Source: Prorocentrum cordatum (taxonomy: Eukaryota; Sar; Dinophyceae; Prorocentrales; Prorocentraceae). From it: a stretch of 64,000 nt of DNA. The DNA is taken from assembly GCA_963575745.1 (NCBI GenBank), contig CAUYUJ010015018.1, forward strand, positions 1 to 64,000, in the 5' to 3' direction. Under the pieces are notes generated by a model. The model was not told where the DNA came from, did no database searches, and saw only the letters and a program-made list of their open reading frames with translations. Below are positions 21,804 through 31,678 of the stretch, one piece after another (within the stretch, counting starts at the first letter, position 1; each line of letters opens with the position of its first letter). The translations under genes were made by a program, and so were the position numbers.

Positions 21804-22021
21804 TTAGCGCCGCGCACACATTCGTCGTAAGCAGGTGCAAGAGATTCGCGGAGTGAGGGCGGGTCGTTTTCAGCATGTGGTTCTCGCCTTAGCGCCGCGC
21901 ACATTCGTTCTAAACGCGTGCAAGAGCTTCACGGACTGACGGCAGTTCCTTTTCAAAACGTGGTTCTCGCCTCAGCGCCGCGCGCACTGGTCTTGAACAC
22001 CTGCAAGAGTTTCACGGATTG
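21804..22021. repeat. Tandem repeat of about 84 bp, 2.6 copies
   Basis: Units begin at 21804, 21889 and 21972 with TTAGCGCCGCGC or TCAGCGCCGCGC, share TGCAAGAG and TTTCACGGA-type segments, and end in TGGTTCTCGCC. The third copy is truncated. Confidence 0.85.
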
Positions 22022-22330
22022 CCATGGTCAACGTGCCAGTTGGAAGGATTCAGGACTGTGAGGACGCAGAAGTTACGTTGATTCGCAGCATTGAAGTCCA
22101 AATAATGGCGATCTGGCACAATTCTGGATCGTCAAGACGCAACAGTCATGTTGATTCGTGGCGCTGGAGTCCCGAGAATGGTGTTTTGGCAGGCTCCAGG
22201 GTCTTCAAACGTTTGTCTCCCAACGAGGCACTTCCCTCAGTGAAAATGAACATTTCCGAGAGCCCATGAAGAGGGAGTTTGGATTGAGGGTTCATTAAAG
22301 CATCGTTGATGCGTCTTGGGTTTACACTGG
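22022..22330. other. No gene seen; short tandem similarity
   Basis: Two degenerate copies of a segment of about 72 bp (ACGCAGAAGTTACGTTGATT... and ACGCAACAGTCATGTTGATT...) occur around 22064-22180. Otherwise unremarkable. Confidence 0.4.
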
Positions 22331-22620
22331 TCCTCCTCCTCCTCCTCCTCCTCCTCCTCCTCCTCCTCCTCCTTCCCGTCCTCCTCTCGTTTCCTTCCCA
22401 TCCACCCTCCTCCTCATCTGACCGACCGACCGACCTCCTCCTTCCACATCCTCCCTTCTCCTCCACGCTCCGACGACGAACGGCAGAAGAGAAGGCAACA
22501 AGAGGAGGGGCAGCAGCAGCAGCAGCAGAAGCAGGAGGATGTAGTGAAGAGGGAGGGTAAAAGGCTCGCCTCCTCCTCCTCATCCTCCTCCTTCTCCGAT
22601 GTCCTCCCGCCCTACAATTT
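22331..22620. repeat. CTC microsatellite and interruptions
   Basis: (CTC)n at about 22331-22375, an irregular pyrimidine-rich stretch to 22465, a short CAG run near 22511-22530, and CTC again to 22600. Confidence 0.75.
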
Positions 22621-22732
22621 CTAGACACGCAGCTGAGCTAGGAAGAGGTGCCAGCGCGTCAGCCCTACACTGTAGGGTCGAGCTCTCCGATGTGCAAGCG
22701 ATATGGTGCTACGCGAAGCAGTGCAGAACCAG

Positions 22733-22768
22733 AGGAGGAGGAGGAGGAGGAGGAGGAGGAGGAGGAAG
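22733..22768. repeat. (GGA)n microsatellite
   Basis: Twelve GGA units, followed by CAACGCAATG-type short repeats to about 22820. Confidence 0.85.
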
Positions 22769-22897
22769 GCAACGCAATGCAACGCCGAGCAACGCGACGC
22801 AATGCAGCGAAGGCAATGGCGCAAGCAGTGGAAAGCACTTCGAATCCATGCAGCGAGCGACGGGCCCCCTCGGTGGCTGGCACGAGCCGAAGTCTCG

Positions 22898-23400
22898 CCG
22901 GCGCGGCCCAGTTCATCAGGAATCGAACAGGGACCCCCCACCAAACCACCCCAACCCAACTCGAAGGCTCAGATTTACCCTCGATTTCTAGTGGGGGGGG
23001 TCGGGAAACATCGAAAAAACACGCGTGGAACCCTTACCCCCCCCAACCCGAAATTCGGGTCTTCGGGTTGGGTTGGGGTGGTCTGGTAGGGAGTCGAACA
23101 GGGACCCTTTATTTGCAAGCGCGCCCTGAGGAAAGACGGCCCCTCCCCCCCTCGTCCATCCCCCCACTTCCTCCCCGCCGGCGCGGCCCAGTTCATCAGA
23201 AATCGAACAGGGACCCCTTATTTGCAAGCGCGCCCTGAGGAAAGACGGCCCCTCCCCCCCTCGTCCATCCCCCCACTTCCCTCCCCGCCGGCGCGGCCCA
23301 GTTCATCAGGAATCGAACAGGGACCCCTTATTTGCAAGCGCGCCCTGAGGAAAGACGGCCCCTCCCCCCCTCGTCCATTCCCCCCACTTCCCTCCCCCCG
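22898..23400. repeat. 110-bp tandem repeat with an internal foldback repeat
   Basis: The segment CCGGCGCGGCCCAGTTCATC... starts at 22898, 23178 and 23288 (last period exactly 110 bp) and runs through GAATCGAACAGGGACCCC and GCGCGCCCTGAGGAAAGACG. Between the first and second copies (22936-23108) lies a foldback: CACCCCAACCCAACTCGAAG at the left is complementary to CTTCGGGTTGGGTTGGGGTG near 23062-23081. The left arm recurs at 40435-40470. Confidence 0.85.
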
Positions 23401-23439
23401 ACGACCCGAGGCTACGACCAGGCGCTTGTCGTCGTCGTT

Positions 23440-23524
23440 GTCCTCCTCCTCCTCCTCCTCCTCCTCCTCCTCCTCCTCCTCCTCCTCCTCCTCTGCCTCC
23501 TCCTCCTCTTCCTCCTCCTCTTCC
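23440..23524. repeat. (CTC)n microsatellite
   Basis: CTC array with TCTGCC and TCTTCC interruptions. Confidence 0.9.
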
Positions 23525-23528
23525 GCAA

Positions 23529-23595
23529 TTCAACAATATGAGTAGTACAATCCTCTCTCCCCTGGTGGCGTCCAGGAAAAGGCCAGCTCCCCTCC
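23529..23595 (+). repeat. Dispersed repeat next to CTC array, copy 1
   Basis: ATATGAGTAGTACAATCCTC followed by TCTCCCCTGGTGGCGTC and AAAAGGCCAGCTCCCCTC, shared with 26262-26325. Confidence 0.6.
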
Positions 23596-23639
23596 GCGTG
23601 TTGTTTTTTACACGGGATTTCCTGGAAACGGGTTTTCGC

Positions 23640-24665
23640 TTGGGTTGTTTTTCGAAGTGCTGCTCTCGCTGAAGCGCTGGCCTCATTTTCGGGTTACCGC
23701 TCGTTCCGAATCGTGCTCCTGTTGCAGCGCTGGCCTCGTTTCCGCGCTTCGGTCGTTCCGAATCGTGCTCCCGCTGCAGCGCTTATTTCCAGTGCCATGC
23801 CACTGCATGGTTTTCGATCCTTCCAAAAGGCCCCAAAACCTAGAAAATGCCCCCTGGAAGAAACCATCGGAAGTGATTACACATTCGGTGTCGATTATTT
23901 GATTTGTTGCACCGCAGAAACCCCCACTTTGGGGCGTCGCCACGCCATGCTATGTCAGGCTACGCGTCCTCATTTCCGCGCTTCCGCTTGTTTTTGTTTT
24001 GTCAAAATGCTGACTTCGCTGAAGCGGTGGCCTCATTTTCGGACTACCGCTCGTTCCGAATCGTGCACTCGCTGCAGCGCTGGCCTCATTTCCGCGCTTC
24101 GGTCGTTCCGAATCGTGCTCCCGCTGCAGCGCTGGCGTCATTATTTCCGGTGCCATGCCACGGCATGGTTTTCGGTCCTTCCAAATAGGCCCCAACATCT
24201 TACAATTGCCACCCTGGAAGAAGCCATCGGAAGTGATTACACATTCGGTGTCGATTATTCGATTGTTTGCGCCGCAGAACCCCCCAACTTTGAAGCGTCG
24301 CCGCGCCATGCTATGTCAGGCTACGCGTCCTCATTTCCGCGCTTCCGCTTTTTTTTGTTTTGTCAAAAATGCTGATTTCGTTGAAGCGGTGGCCTCATTT
24401 TCGGACTACCGCTCGTTCCGAATCGTGCACTCGCTGCAGCGCTGGCCTCATTTCCGCGCTTCGGTCGTTCCGAATCGTGCTCCCGCTGCAACGCTGGCGT
24501 CATTATTTCCAGTGCCATGCCATGACATGGTTTTCGGTCCTTCCAAATAGGCCCCAACATCTAACAATTGCCCCCCTGGAAGAAACCATCGGAAGTGATT
24601 ACACATTCGGTGTCGATTATTTGATTGTTTGCGCCGCAGAAGCCCTTCCCTCATTTAGGGGCGTC
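23640..24665 (+). repeat. 360-bp satellite, three tandem copies
   Basis: Landmark ACACATTCGGTGTCGATTA recurs at 23879, 24239 and 24600 (periods 360 and 361). Each unit also holds TTCCGAATCGTGC followed by a CGCTGCAGCGCTGG palindrome (one to two times), GGTTTTCG(G/A)TCCTTCCAAA, and GCCACGCCATGCTATGTCA. Frames run open through it on both strands, so the apparent peptides are repeat translations. Confidence 0.9.
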
Positions 24666-24836
24666 GCCACGCCATGCTATGTCATGCTACGCGTGGATCT
24701 TCAACACCATGGTATGCCATGGAATGCTACGCCATGCTACGACATCCGGTTGTGCGAAGAGGAAAGAGATCTGCGCCATGGTAAGGGATGGGATGGAGGG
24801 GCAGGACGTCAGATAAGACGCGAGCGCACCTAGCTT

Positions 24837-25015
24837 GTCCTCCTCCCCCTCCCCCTCCCCCTCCCCCTCCCCCCTCCTCCTCCTCCTCCTCCTCTCCTCC
24901 TCCTCCTCCTCCTCCTCCTCCTCCTCCTCCTCCTCCTCCTCCTCCTCCTCCCCCTCGTCCTCCTCTTCCTCCTCCTCCTCCTCCTTCTCCTCCTCCTACT
25001 CCTGCTCCTCCACCA
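24837..25015. repeat. CTC/CCCCTC microsatellite
   Basis: Starts with five CCCCTC hexamers, then CTC to about 25015. Confidence 0.9.
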
Positions 25016-25860
25016 GTATGGATCGTGAATCGTTGCTGTGGCGGCGAGCGGAAGAAATAACCCAGCGGACCGCGGAGTTGCCTCGTGAGGCCCGCGCCGG
25101 GACCTCCCTGGGCTCGAGAGAGCCGTCCTTCGCAGCCAGCACTGTGTGGTCAGCTGTGGCCGCAAGTGCCTCTGTGCTCCTTGCCGCACCCTGAGCGCCG
25201 GGCGCAGGGCGCATGTCGATCCTTCCGACTCGATCCGATTCGAGTTCGGTGACTTCGGGTTCCGATTCGAGTCGACCTCGGATTCCGATTCTGGGCTCCG
25301 ATTTCTCAACGGTGGCCCACTCGCCTGCCGATCTGCCGATTCGACGTTTCCCAATGTCGCTGCCGCTGTCCGCCGATCTGGTTCGTTTCGATCGCCGATC
25401 CGACTTATCGATTCGATTCCGGGTTCTCCTGCCTTAGTGCCAGGCGGTTGGTGTTGTCGAGTTTAGTAAGGCGCAGTGCATGGAGGCGCCATAAGACCTC
25501 TCGAGTCTCGCGTGTGTGGACGCAGTGGTTCGGGCGGCGGGCGGGGCGATGGTGGGGGGGAAGCACTACCGCCCGTCGCATGCCCTGCATTTCTGGCCCA
25601 AGCTTGGGTTGGACTTTGTGTTAGCGGCGTATGGCAAGACTGCTACGGAAGACCCACGCCACCTGGTTCGGGAATGCGTTCTCCCTGTTTTCAACAAAAA
25701 TATCAGATAAAACCAGGTGACGAGAAATTTCAGCGTATCCGCAAGGGCCTCTTCCCCGGCCTCAAAGCCACACGGGCCGCGAGGAAGGCATTATCCGACG
25801 GGAAGCCAGCCGCTGTGTGTGTGGGGGGCGTGCCTAGCATTATATGTCTCTTCATCTGAG
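25016..25860. other. No confident gene; cluster of TCCGATTCG motifs
   Basis: Between 25220 and 25430 the heptamers GATTCGA, TCCGATT and TCGATTC recur many times, giving overlapping short palindromes. An open segment at 25516-25710 (…HYRPSHALHFWPKLGLDFVLAAYGK…) has protein-like composition but no ATG and no family match. Confidence 0.35.
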
Positions 25861-25899
25861 CTCGCTGCCACGTTGTGATTACCAGCAAACTCTTCCGCC

Positions 25900-26260
25900 T
25901 CCTCGTCCTCCTCGTCCTCCTCCTCCACCTCCTCCTCCTCCCCCTCCTCCTTCTCCTCCTCCTCCTCCTCCTTCTCCTCTTTCTCCTCCTCCTCCTCCTC
26001 CTCCTCCTCCTCCTCCTCCTCCTCCTCCTCCTGAGGGACTTCGGGGCCTGCCCAGGGGTGCGTGTGCATCGCTGGGTGTACCACGGCCCCCCGGGCATGG
26101 CCAAAACGTTCCTCCTCAGCCTCCTCTCTCCTCCTTCTCCTCCTTCTCCTCCTCCTCCTCTTCTTCCTACTCCTACTCCTACTCCTCCTCCTCCTCCTCC
26201 TCCTCCTCCTCCTCCTCCTCTCCTACTCCTGCTACTCTCCTCCTCCCCTCCTCCACTAGT
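25900..26260. repeat. CTC microsatellites flanking a short unique segment
   Basis: CTC arrays at 25900-26032 and 26111-26250 separated by about 80 bp of unique sequence. Confidence 0.9.
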
Positions 26261-26261
26261 A

Positions 26262-26325
26262 CGCGATATGAATACTACCGCCTCTCTCCCTGTGGCGTCT
26301 GGAAAAGGCCAGCTCCCCTCTTCCT
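26262..26325 (+). repeat. Dispersed repeat next to CTC array, copy 2
   Basis: Matches 23529-23595 (ATATGAATACTACCGCCTCT, GTGGCGTC, AAAAGGCCAGCTCCCCTC). A weaker related start (CCAGTATGGATCGTGAATCG) follows the CTC array at 25013. Confidence 0.6.
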
Positions 26326-26439
26326 CATCTCCCTCTTCTCTGAGCCTCCTCCCGCCTCCTCCTCCTCCTCCTCTCTCCTCCTCCTTCTCCTCCTTTGCTT
26401 CCTCCTCCTCCATTCACAGGGGAAGGGAGGAGTCAGGCC

Positions 26440-26755
26440 GCGCGCGGCGCGGCCTCGCGCGTTAGGCCGGGCTCGGCAGGGAGGGCAAGGCCATAGGCAT
26501 CGTGGCCAACTTCACGAACTCCCACACTCAGGAGCACCCCCCCCTGCTCCCATGGGGGCGAACGAGATCTCGAGGGAACGATGGATCGAGATGGGTCGAG
26601 GGTTCGAGGATCGAGGATCTCGAGGGAGGGCAAGGCCATGGGCGTCGTGGCCAGCTTCACGAACTCCCACACCCAAGGGCCCCGTCCCCAAGAGGGGGGC
26701 TGGCGGGAGGGCGAGTCGGAGGTTGGTAGAACCCCAACCCTGCCAAGTCGATCAG
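26440..26755. repeat. Short tandem duplication
   Basis: GGAGGGCAAGGCCATAGGCATCGTGGCCAACTTC-like sequence at about 26478-26512 recurs at 26625-26660 with CTTCACGAACTCCCACAC after both. The units are separated by GATCGAGG-type repeats (26585-26620). No gene recognised. Confidence 0.6.
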
Positions 26756-26756
26756 G

Positions 26757-27441
26757 CTCCTCCTCCTCCTCTTCCTCCTCCTCCTCCCTCCTCCCCCCCC
26801 CCCTTCTGTCCCCTCTCTCTCCTCCCTCCTTTCCTCTCCTTCCTCCTCCGCCCCCCCTTCCTCCCCTCCTCTTCTCTCTTCCCCCCCCCCTCCCCCCCTC
26901 CCTCCTCTCTCTTCTTCTCCTCCTTCCCTCTTCGCTCTCCCTCCTCTGCCCCCTCCCTCGCTCCTCCTCCTCCTCCTCTCTCTCTCCTCTCTCCTCCTCT
27001 CCCCCTCCCTGCTCGCTCTCGCCCTCCTCTCTCTGCTCTCCCCTCCTCCTCCTCCTCCTCCCCTCCCTCCTCCTCCTCCTCCTCCTTCCTCTCTCCTCCC
27101 CCTCCCTCTGCTCCTCCTCTCTCTCCTCTCCTCCTCTCCCCCCTTCCCCCCCCCCCTCCTCTCCCCTCCCTCCTCTCCTCTCCTCTCCTCTCTCCTCCCC
27201 CTCCTCCCTCCTCCCTCTCCTCCCCTTGTCTCCTCCTCCTCCCCTCCTCCCCTCTCCTCCTTCCTCCTCCTCCTCCTCTCTCTCCTCCTCCCCCTCCCCT
27301 CCCCCCTCCCCCTCTTCCCCTCTGCTCTCCTCCTCTGCCCTCCCTGCCTCCCCCTCCTCTCCTCCTCCTCCCCCTCTCCTCCTCTCCTCCTCTCTCCCTC
27401 TCCTCCTCCTCCTCCTCCTCCTCCTCCTCCTCCTCCTCGAT
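26757..27441. repeat. 685-bp nearly pure polypyrimidine tract
   Basis: CTC, CCT and CCCC blocks with very few purines; a long R.Y tract with mirror symmetry. Open in several frames, giving Ser/Pro/Leu-rich or Glu/Gly/Arg-rich translations that are not genes. Confidence 0.95.
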
Positions 27442-27661
27442 CCTAGGCACTCGACCCTCCTCGCCCCCTCCCTCCCGTCTCCAGGGTCACGCCGGCCCCA
27501 GCGAGAGCAAGTTGCGGCCGCACCCTGCGGGCCTGCGCCCGCCGGGTCTGGTCCCGGGTCGTTTCCACCTGCGTCCGCCGGGTTTGGTCCTGGGTTGCTT
27601 CCACCCCCGATCGAAGGATCGAGGATCCTTGGGTCGAGGAGCCGAGGATCGAGCCCCCTCC
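27442..27661. other. Unique spacer between R.Y tracts
   Basis: Contains two near-identical blocks CGCCGGGTYTGGTCC(C/T)GGGTYGYTTCCACC at about 27538-27570 and 27576-27606, and GATCGAGGATC repeats. No gene seen. Confidence 0.4.
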
Positions 27662-27866
27662 GGGGAGGAGGAGGAGGAGGAGGAGGAGGAGGAGGAGGAG
27701 GAGGAGGAGGCGGAGGAGCAGGAGCAGGAGGAGGAGGAGGAGGAGGGGTGGGAGGAGGGGGAGGAGCAGGAGGAGCAGGAGGAGGAGTGGGGCGGGAGAG
27801 GAGGGGGAGGAGGAGGAGTGGGAGGAGGAGGAGGAGGAGGAGGAGGAGGAGGAGGAGGAGGAGGGA
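27662..27866. repeat. (GGA)n microsatellite
   Basis: GGA repeat with GCA and GTG interruptions. Confidence 0.95.
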
Positions 27867-28115
27867 CTGAGGGACTGACTACGTCAGGTCGGGTGACCTG
27901 CTCAGCACTACGGCCGCAGCGCCGCGGGAGAGGAGTCTTCCTCCTGTCCGCGGCCGAGGTGCGAAAGACACCAACCAAAACCGCAGCCCCAGAGGGCCGC
28001 GCACGGCCCCGAAGGGGCCCAAAACCAGGAGGGCCAGGAGGGCCAGGGAACCCGCTCCAAGGGGCCGAGACCCCGCGGACAGGAAGACGACGCCCCCCCC
28101 ACAGCGCCCACCTCC

Positions 28116-29506
28116 TCAGGCCTCTGCCTGCTTCTCGTCCAGGTGCGGCTTCTCCGTCCCGACCTGTTGCTCAAGCCAGAACTTGAAGTCCTTGAGCTTC
28201 GCCGGGCCGTCGAAGTGGCCGTCCGCGATGAGCTGCAAGGTGACCTTGACGTCGAAGGTGCTGGAGATGGGGCTCTCCTCGAAGTCATTGGACCCCGACG
28301 CCACGCCGAGCGCCAGCTCCGACTGATTGAGGCACTGCACCGTTTCCTTGCCGCTGCCATCAGCGTGCACTTCGTCTTTTTCTTCACCTTCAGTCGTCAC
28401 CGAGTGGGTCCCTGCACATGACCGCGATGTCCTCCTCGGACTCCTCATTGCAGCAACCCTGGTACTCCGCGGCCACCGTCTGGCTGAGGGCCTCGAAGTG
28501 GTCACGCTCCTGCTTCAACTGCCATGCGACCTCCCTCGACTCCATGAGCTCTGAAGCCAAGTCCTGGAAAGCCTGCCCGAACTCGACGTCGTCCTGGAAG
28601 CTGCTCTGCACGGTCTGCGTGCTCGCTTCCAAGAAGTACTCGCCGAGGTACCCCTTCATCACCCTGTCCTCGTGGTGGCCGAAGACTCCGTCGGCGCCGT
28701 TGCCCCCGAAGCCGCTGCCGCGGAAGTGCAGTGCGACGCTTGGCCTCCAGGAGCTTCCTGGCCAGGAGCCGCCTGGCCGCGACGCTCTCCAGTGGGGCGC
28801 TCCCCATCCTGCCGCGCTCCCCGCCCGCTCTCCTGCGAGCCAAGCGTGTTGCCCTCGGCCAGCTGGGGCCCCACGCCTCGGTCTCGCCCTCCTGCTCGCT
28901 CCCCTGGTCGGGCGCCAGGCTCTTCATGGCCCGCAGTTTTGTCCTGCACCAGGAGCGCGGGTCCTTCTTGGCCAGCTGGATCCAGCCTCTCTGAAGCCAG
29001 AATGCCGCCGTCCTCGCACTGCTTGATGGGGCCCTCGGTGGTGACCTCGGCGAACGACGCTTCCGACTCGCAGACCGCCCCGCCACCTGCTTCAGAGAGC
29101 CATAGCCAAGGTCCATCTTGTCCTTGAAGCCATGCAGCTCCTCGTAGCCGAGCCCCATCACATGCCAATGGCTGCTCCCTGTGGCAGGCTGCCAGATTCC
29201 TTAAATCCACAGCAAGCGGCCGCATCGCTGTCGCTTTGGAGACTGCCATTGATGCTGAGGTGGCCTCCGCACAGCACCACCTGCCACTCGAGGGTCTCCC
29301 CGCTGCCGAACTCGAGGTCCTTGAGGAAACGCCCCACGATGTGGCCGGCACGTGCCAGTCCAGTGAGTGCTTCGCTGACGAAGAGCTGCACCGGTCTCAT
29401 GCTCGCATGGCTCGCCGCGGCAACGCCGCTTCGAATCGCGCCGCGGCAACCTCCGCGCGCCCCGCGCGGGGCCAAAACGGCTGCCTTGAGCCAAAGTGGC
29501 TACGGA
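28116..29506 (-). pseudogene. Processed retropseudogene headed by a spliced-leader relict
   Basis: On the minus strand an SL relict (29506-29485) is followed by a second, poorer SL-like segment, a 5' leader and an ATG at 29400 (MRPVQLFVSEALTGLARAGH...). The coding sequence then runs to a TGA at 28118-28116, changing frame several times with no extra sequence between frames: …TLEWQVVLCGGHLSINGSL… (ends in TGA near 29159), …GYEELHGFKDKMDLGYGSL…, …LESVAARRLLARKLLEAKRR…, …MKGYLGEYFLEASTQTVQSS… (28643 down to 28390), and the C-terminus …FKFWLEQQVGTEKPHLDEKQ…. The protein is helical and probably coiled-coil in the middle; I do not recognise its family. Absence of introns plus an SL at the 5' end means the copy came from a trans-spliced mRNA. 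Confidence 0.7.
29485..29506 (-). other. Relict spliced-leader sequence (21/22 match)
   Basis: Minus strand reads TCCGTAGCCACTTTGGCTCA followed by AG. It differs from the dinoflagellate SL at a single position (CCAC for CCAT). Directly downstream (minus strand) AGCCGTTTTGGC at 29482-29471 resembles the core of a second, older SL relict. Upstream on the minus strand is a CTC tract. Confidence 0.85.
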
Positions 29507-29580
29507 GGAGGAGACGACGGAGGAGGAGGAGGAGGAGGAGGAGGAGGAGCAGGAGGAGGAGGAGGAGGAGGAGGAGGGGG
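29507..29580. repeat. (GGA)n microsatellite
   Basis: GGA array, interrupted by GACGAC near its start; abuts the SL relict. Confidence 0.9.
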
Positions 29581-30395
29581 ATCGGGAGAACGATGATCGA
29601 GGGTCCCAGGGTCGAGGGGTTAAGGATCGAGTCCCAACTGGAGGGGGAGAGGAGGGTGATCGAGGGATCAATGACCGAGGGATCCATCCGCTCCCCCCAC
29701 CCCTCTGCGCTCCCCCGAGGGCGGCCCCTACCAGGCCGCAGCGCTGCAGGCCCCCCATCCGGTGGGCCACGTGGGCGGGCCCGGCGGAGAGTCGCAGGGC
29801 ACACCTCCGAGAGGGCTCCCCCCCCTGGACCACCCCCCCACCACCCTCAAGGGCGGCCTGCCCGACCCCTGGCAAACCATCCCCCCAGCCGTGGCGTCGC
29901 CCTCGCCTCGCCCCGACACGGGTGTATGCGGCCGGAGGGGAGCTTGAAAGGTGAGGATGACGTCACGGAGGGGGATGGTTTGCTAGGTGTCGGTTGGGCC
30001 ACACCCGACCCCCCCCCCTTCCCTCCCCGCGAGCCGCCGCCGCCTGGCCGGCGCTGGTCGCGAAGGGCCGCGGCGTCTCCGGGGCGGCCCTTCTCTCTCC
30101 CTCCGTCTGGCTCTCTTGGCTTTTGGCCCGGCCCGTCTGCCCGCGGCTGCGTCGCCCTCTCCTCGCCCCCGCCTCCCCCCCTGCTCTCCCCGCCCCCCCA
30201 CGGCCCTCCTGGCCTACCCTCTGTGCGCCCCCGCTCCGCCTGGCCCGCCTGCCTGCGTCGCGCCGCCCGTGCTTGCGCGCGCGCTGCCTCGTCCTGGCGG
30301 CAGCAGCCGGTCGCGAAGCGGCGGTGGCCTCTTCACCCTCCTCCTCCTTCCTCCTGCCTGCTCTGCCGCCTCGCCCTCTCCTCTGTCCTGCCTGC
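29581..30395. other. GC-rich, pyrimidine-biased region without a recognised gene
   Basis: GATCGAGGGATC-type short repeats at 29596-29690, then C-rich sequence. Open frames occur on both strands; no motif recognised. Confidence 0.4.
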
Positions 30396-30399
30396 TGCG

Positions 30400-30705
30400 T
30401 CTCCCCTCCTCCTCCTCCTCCTCCTCTCCTCCTCTCCTCCCTTCCCCTCCTTCTCCTCCTCCTCTCCACCCCCCTCCTCGCCCCCCCCCTCCTCCTCCTC
30501 CTCCTCCCTCCTCCTCCTCCTCCTCCTTCCTCCTCCTCCTCCTCCTCCTCCTCTCCTCCTCCACCCCCCCCCTCCTCCCCTCCTCCTCCTCCTCCTCTCC
30601 TCTCCTCCTCCTCCCTCCTCTCCTCCTCCTCCTCCTCCTCCTCCTTCCTCCCCTCCTCCTCCTACCTCCTCCCCTCATCCTCCTCCTCCGCGGGATCCCC
30701 CTGTC
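30400..30705. repeat. CTC/CCCCTC polypyrimidine tract
   Basis: About 300 bp almost free of purines. Confidence 0.9.
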
Positions 30706-31678
30706 GAATCCTTCCCGCAACCACATACTCCAGTGCGTCAGTTGGCAGCGCGCCGGTTAGCGCAGGCAGCCAGGCCCCCGCCAGGCCCCGCCAGGCCGGG
30801 ACGGGGGCCCCCGTTCCCGGACCCTTGCACGCCCAGCTCGCACCCCACATGCACCTCTATCCACCGCCCCCCCCCCTCCCAAAAAGCAGATAGCATGGGC
30901 CCAGGGGCCACGCCGAAGAAGCAAGGCAGGGTGCAGCAGCCGGCGACAAGGGGGGGCGGGCGGCACCAGCACAACAGCAGGGAGGGTAACAGGAGAGGAG
31001 GGTGGCGGTGTGTGAATCACCACTGAGGGCCAGCGGCTGTATACACCGCCGCCCTCTCTAAAGGTACAGGCAAAGATCGTCGGAGGGTGTCTGTGCGTAT
31101 AGTTTCGTGGCGTGGGCTCTTGCAGGCGTCCTTGTGAGGATCCGTGTGCACGAGCCCTTGCTCTATCGGCGGCAAAATCCGAACCCTACCCGCGCCGATC
31201 CGCAATTCAGGCAGCTCGATGTGCAACGGTGGTAGGGTTCGGAATTCGTCGAGTACGTGGCGGGATCTGAACATCTGCCGGTGGAGGCCCAGAAGGAGTG
31301 CCCCAGACCCAGACCCCCGACGTCATGATTTTGTCACAGACGACCCAGAGAGGTCTGGACCCCTTCCACGGGACAGGTTTTTCGCCCTGAGTCGTTTTTT
31401 GAAGGCCCCAGGGCCCGGCGAGGGCCCCCAGAGGCCGAAACTAGCGACAAAGAAATCCCGCCGTGATTTTCGTCACAACGCGAGGAGGTCTGGGGACCAG
31501 ACGTGGCCGTGTCGGGACGTCCAGGCCGCAGGTCTTGGCGCACGTTCTGTGGCTGGAGGCGTGGGCCCCTGCAGAGCCTCGACTTCGCCCTCCCTGGAGG
31601 GCGGCGCGGCCCCTCCCGCACATGCAGCGGCGGCGTGTGCGGCGATGCAAGGCGTAGAGGCGCCCGTTCGCTAAGGTG
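30706..31678. other. No gene seen; dispersed repeat at 31320-31500
   Basis: Most of the interval is unremarkable. The stretch 31383-31495 (CTGAGTCGTTTTTTGAAGGC ... GGGCCCGGCGAGG ... CGTGATTTTCGTCACAACGC ... GGAGGTCTGGG) recurs in inverted orientation at about 59990-60095. Confidence 0.5.

Noticed and set aside
28154-28176. Another SL-like match (TCCGTCCC...TTGCTCAAG)
   Set aside because: Only the ends match, there is a length difference, and it lies inside the C-terminal coding part of the retropseudogene on the opposite strand.
25844-28186. 780-codon Pro/Ser-rich frame on the plus strand
   Set aside because: Crosses three CTC/GGA tracts and unrelated spacers; low-complexity artefact.
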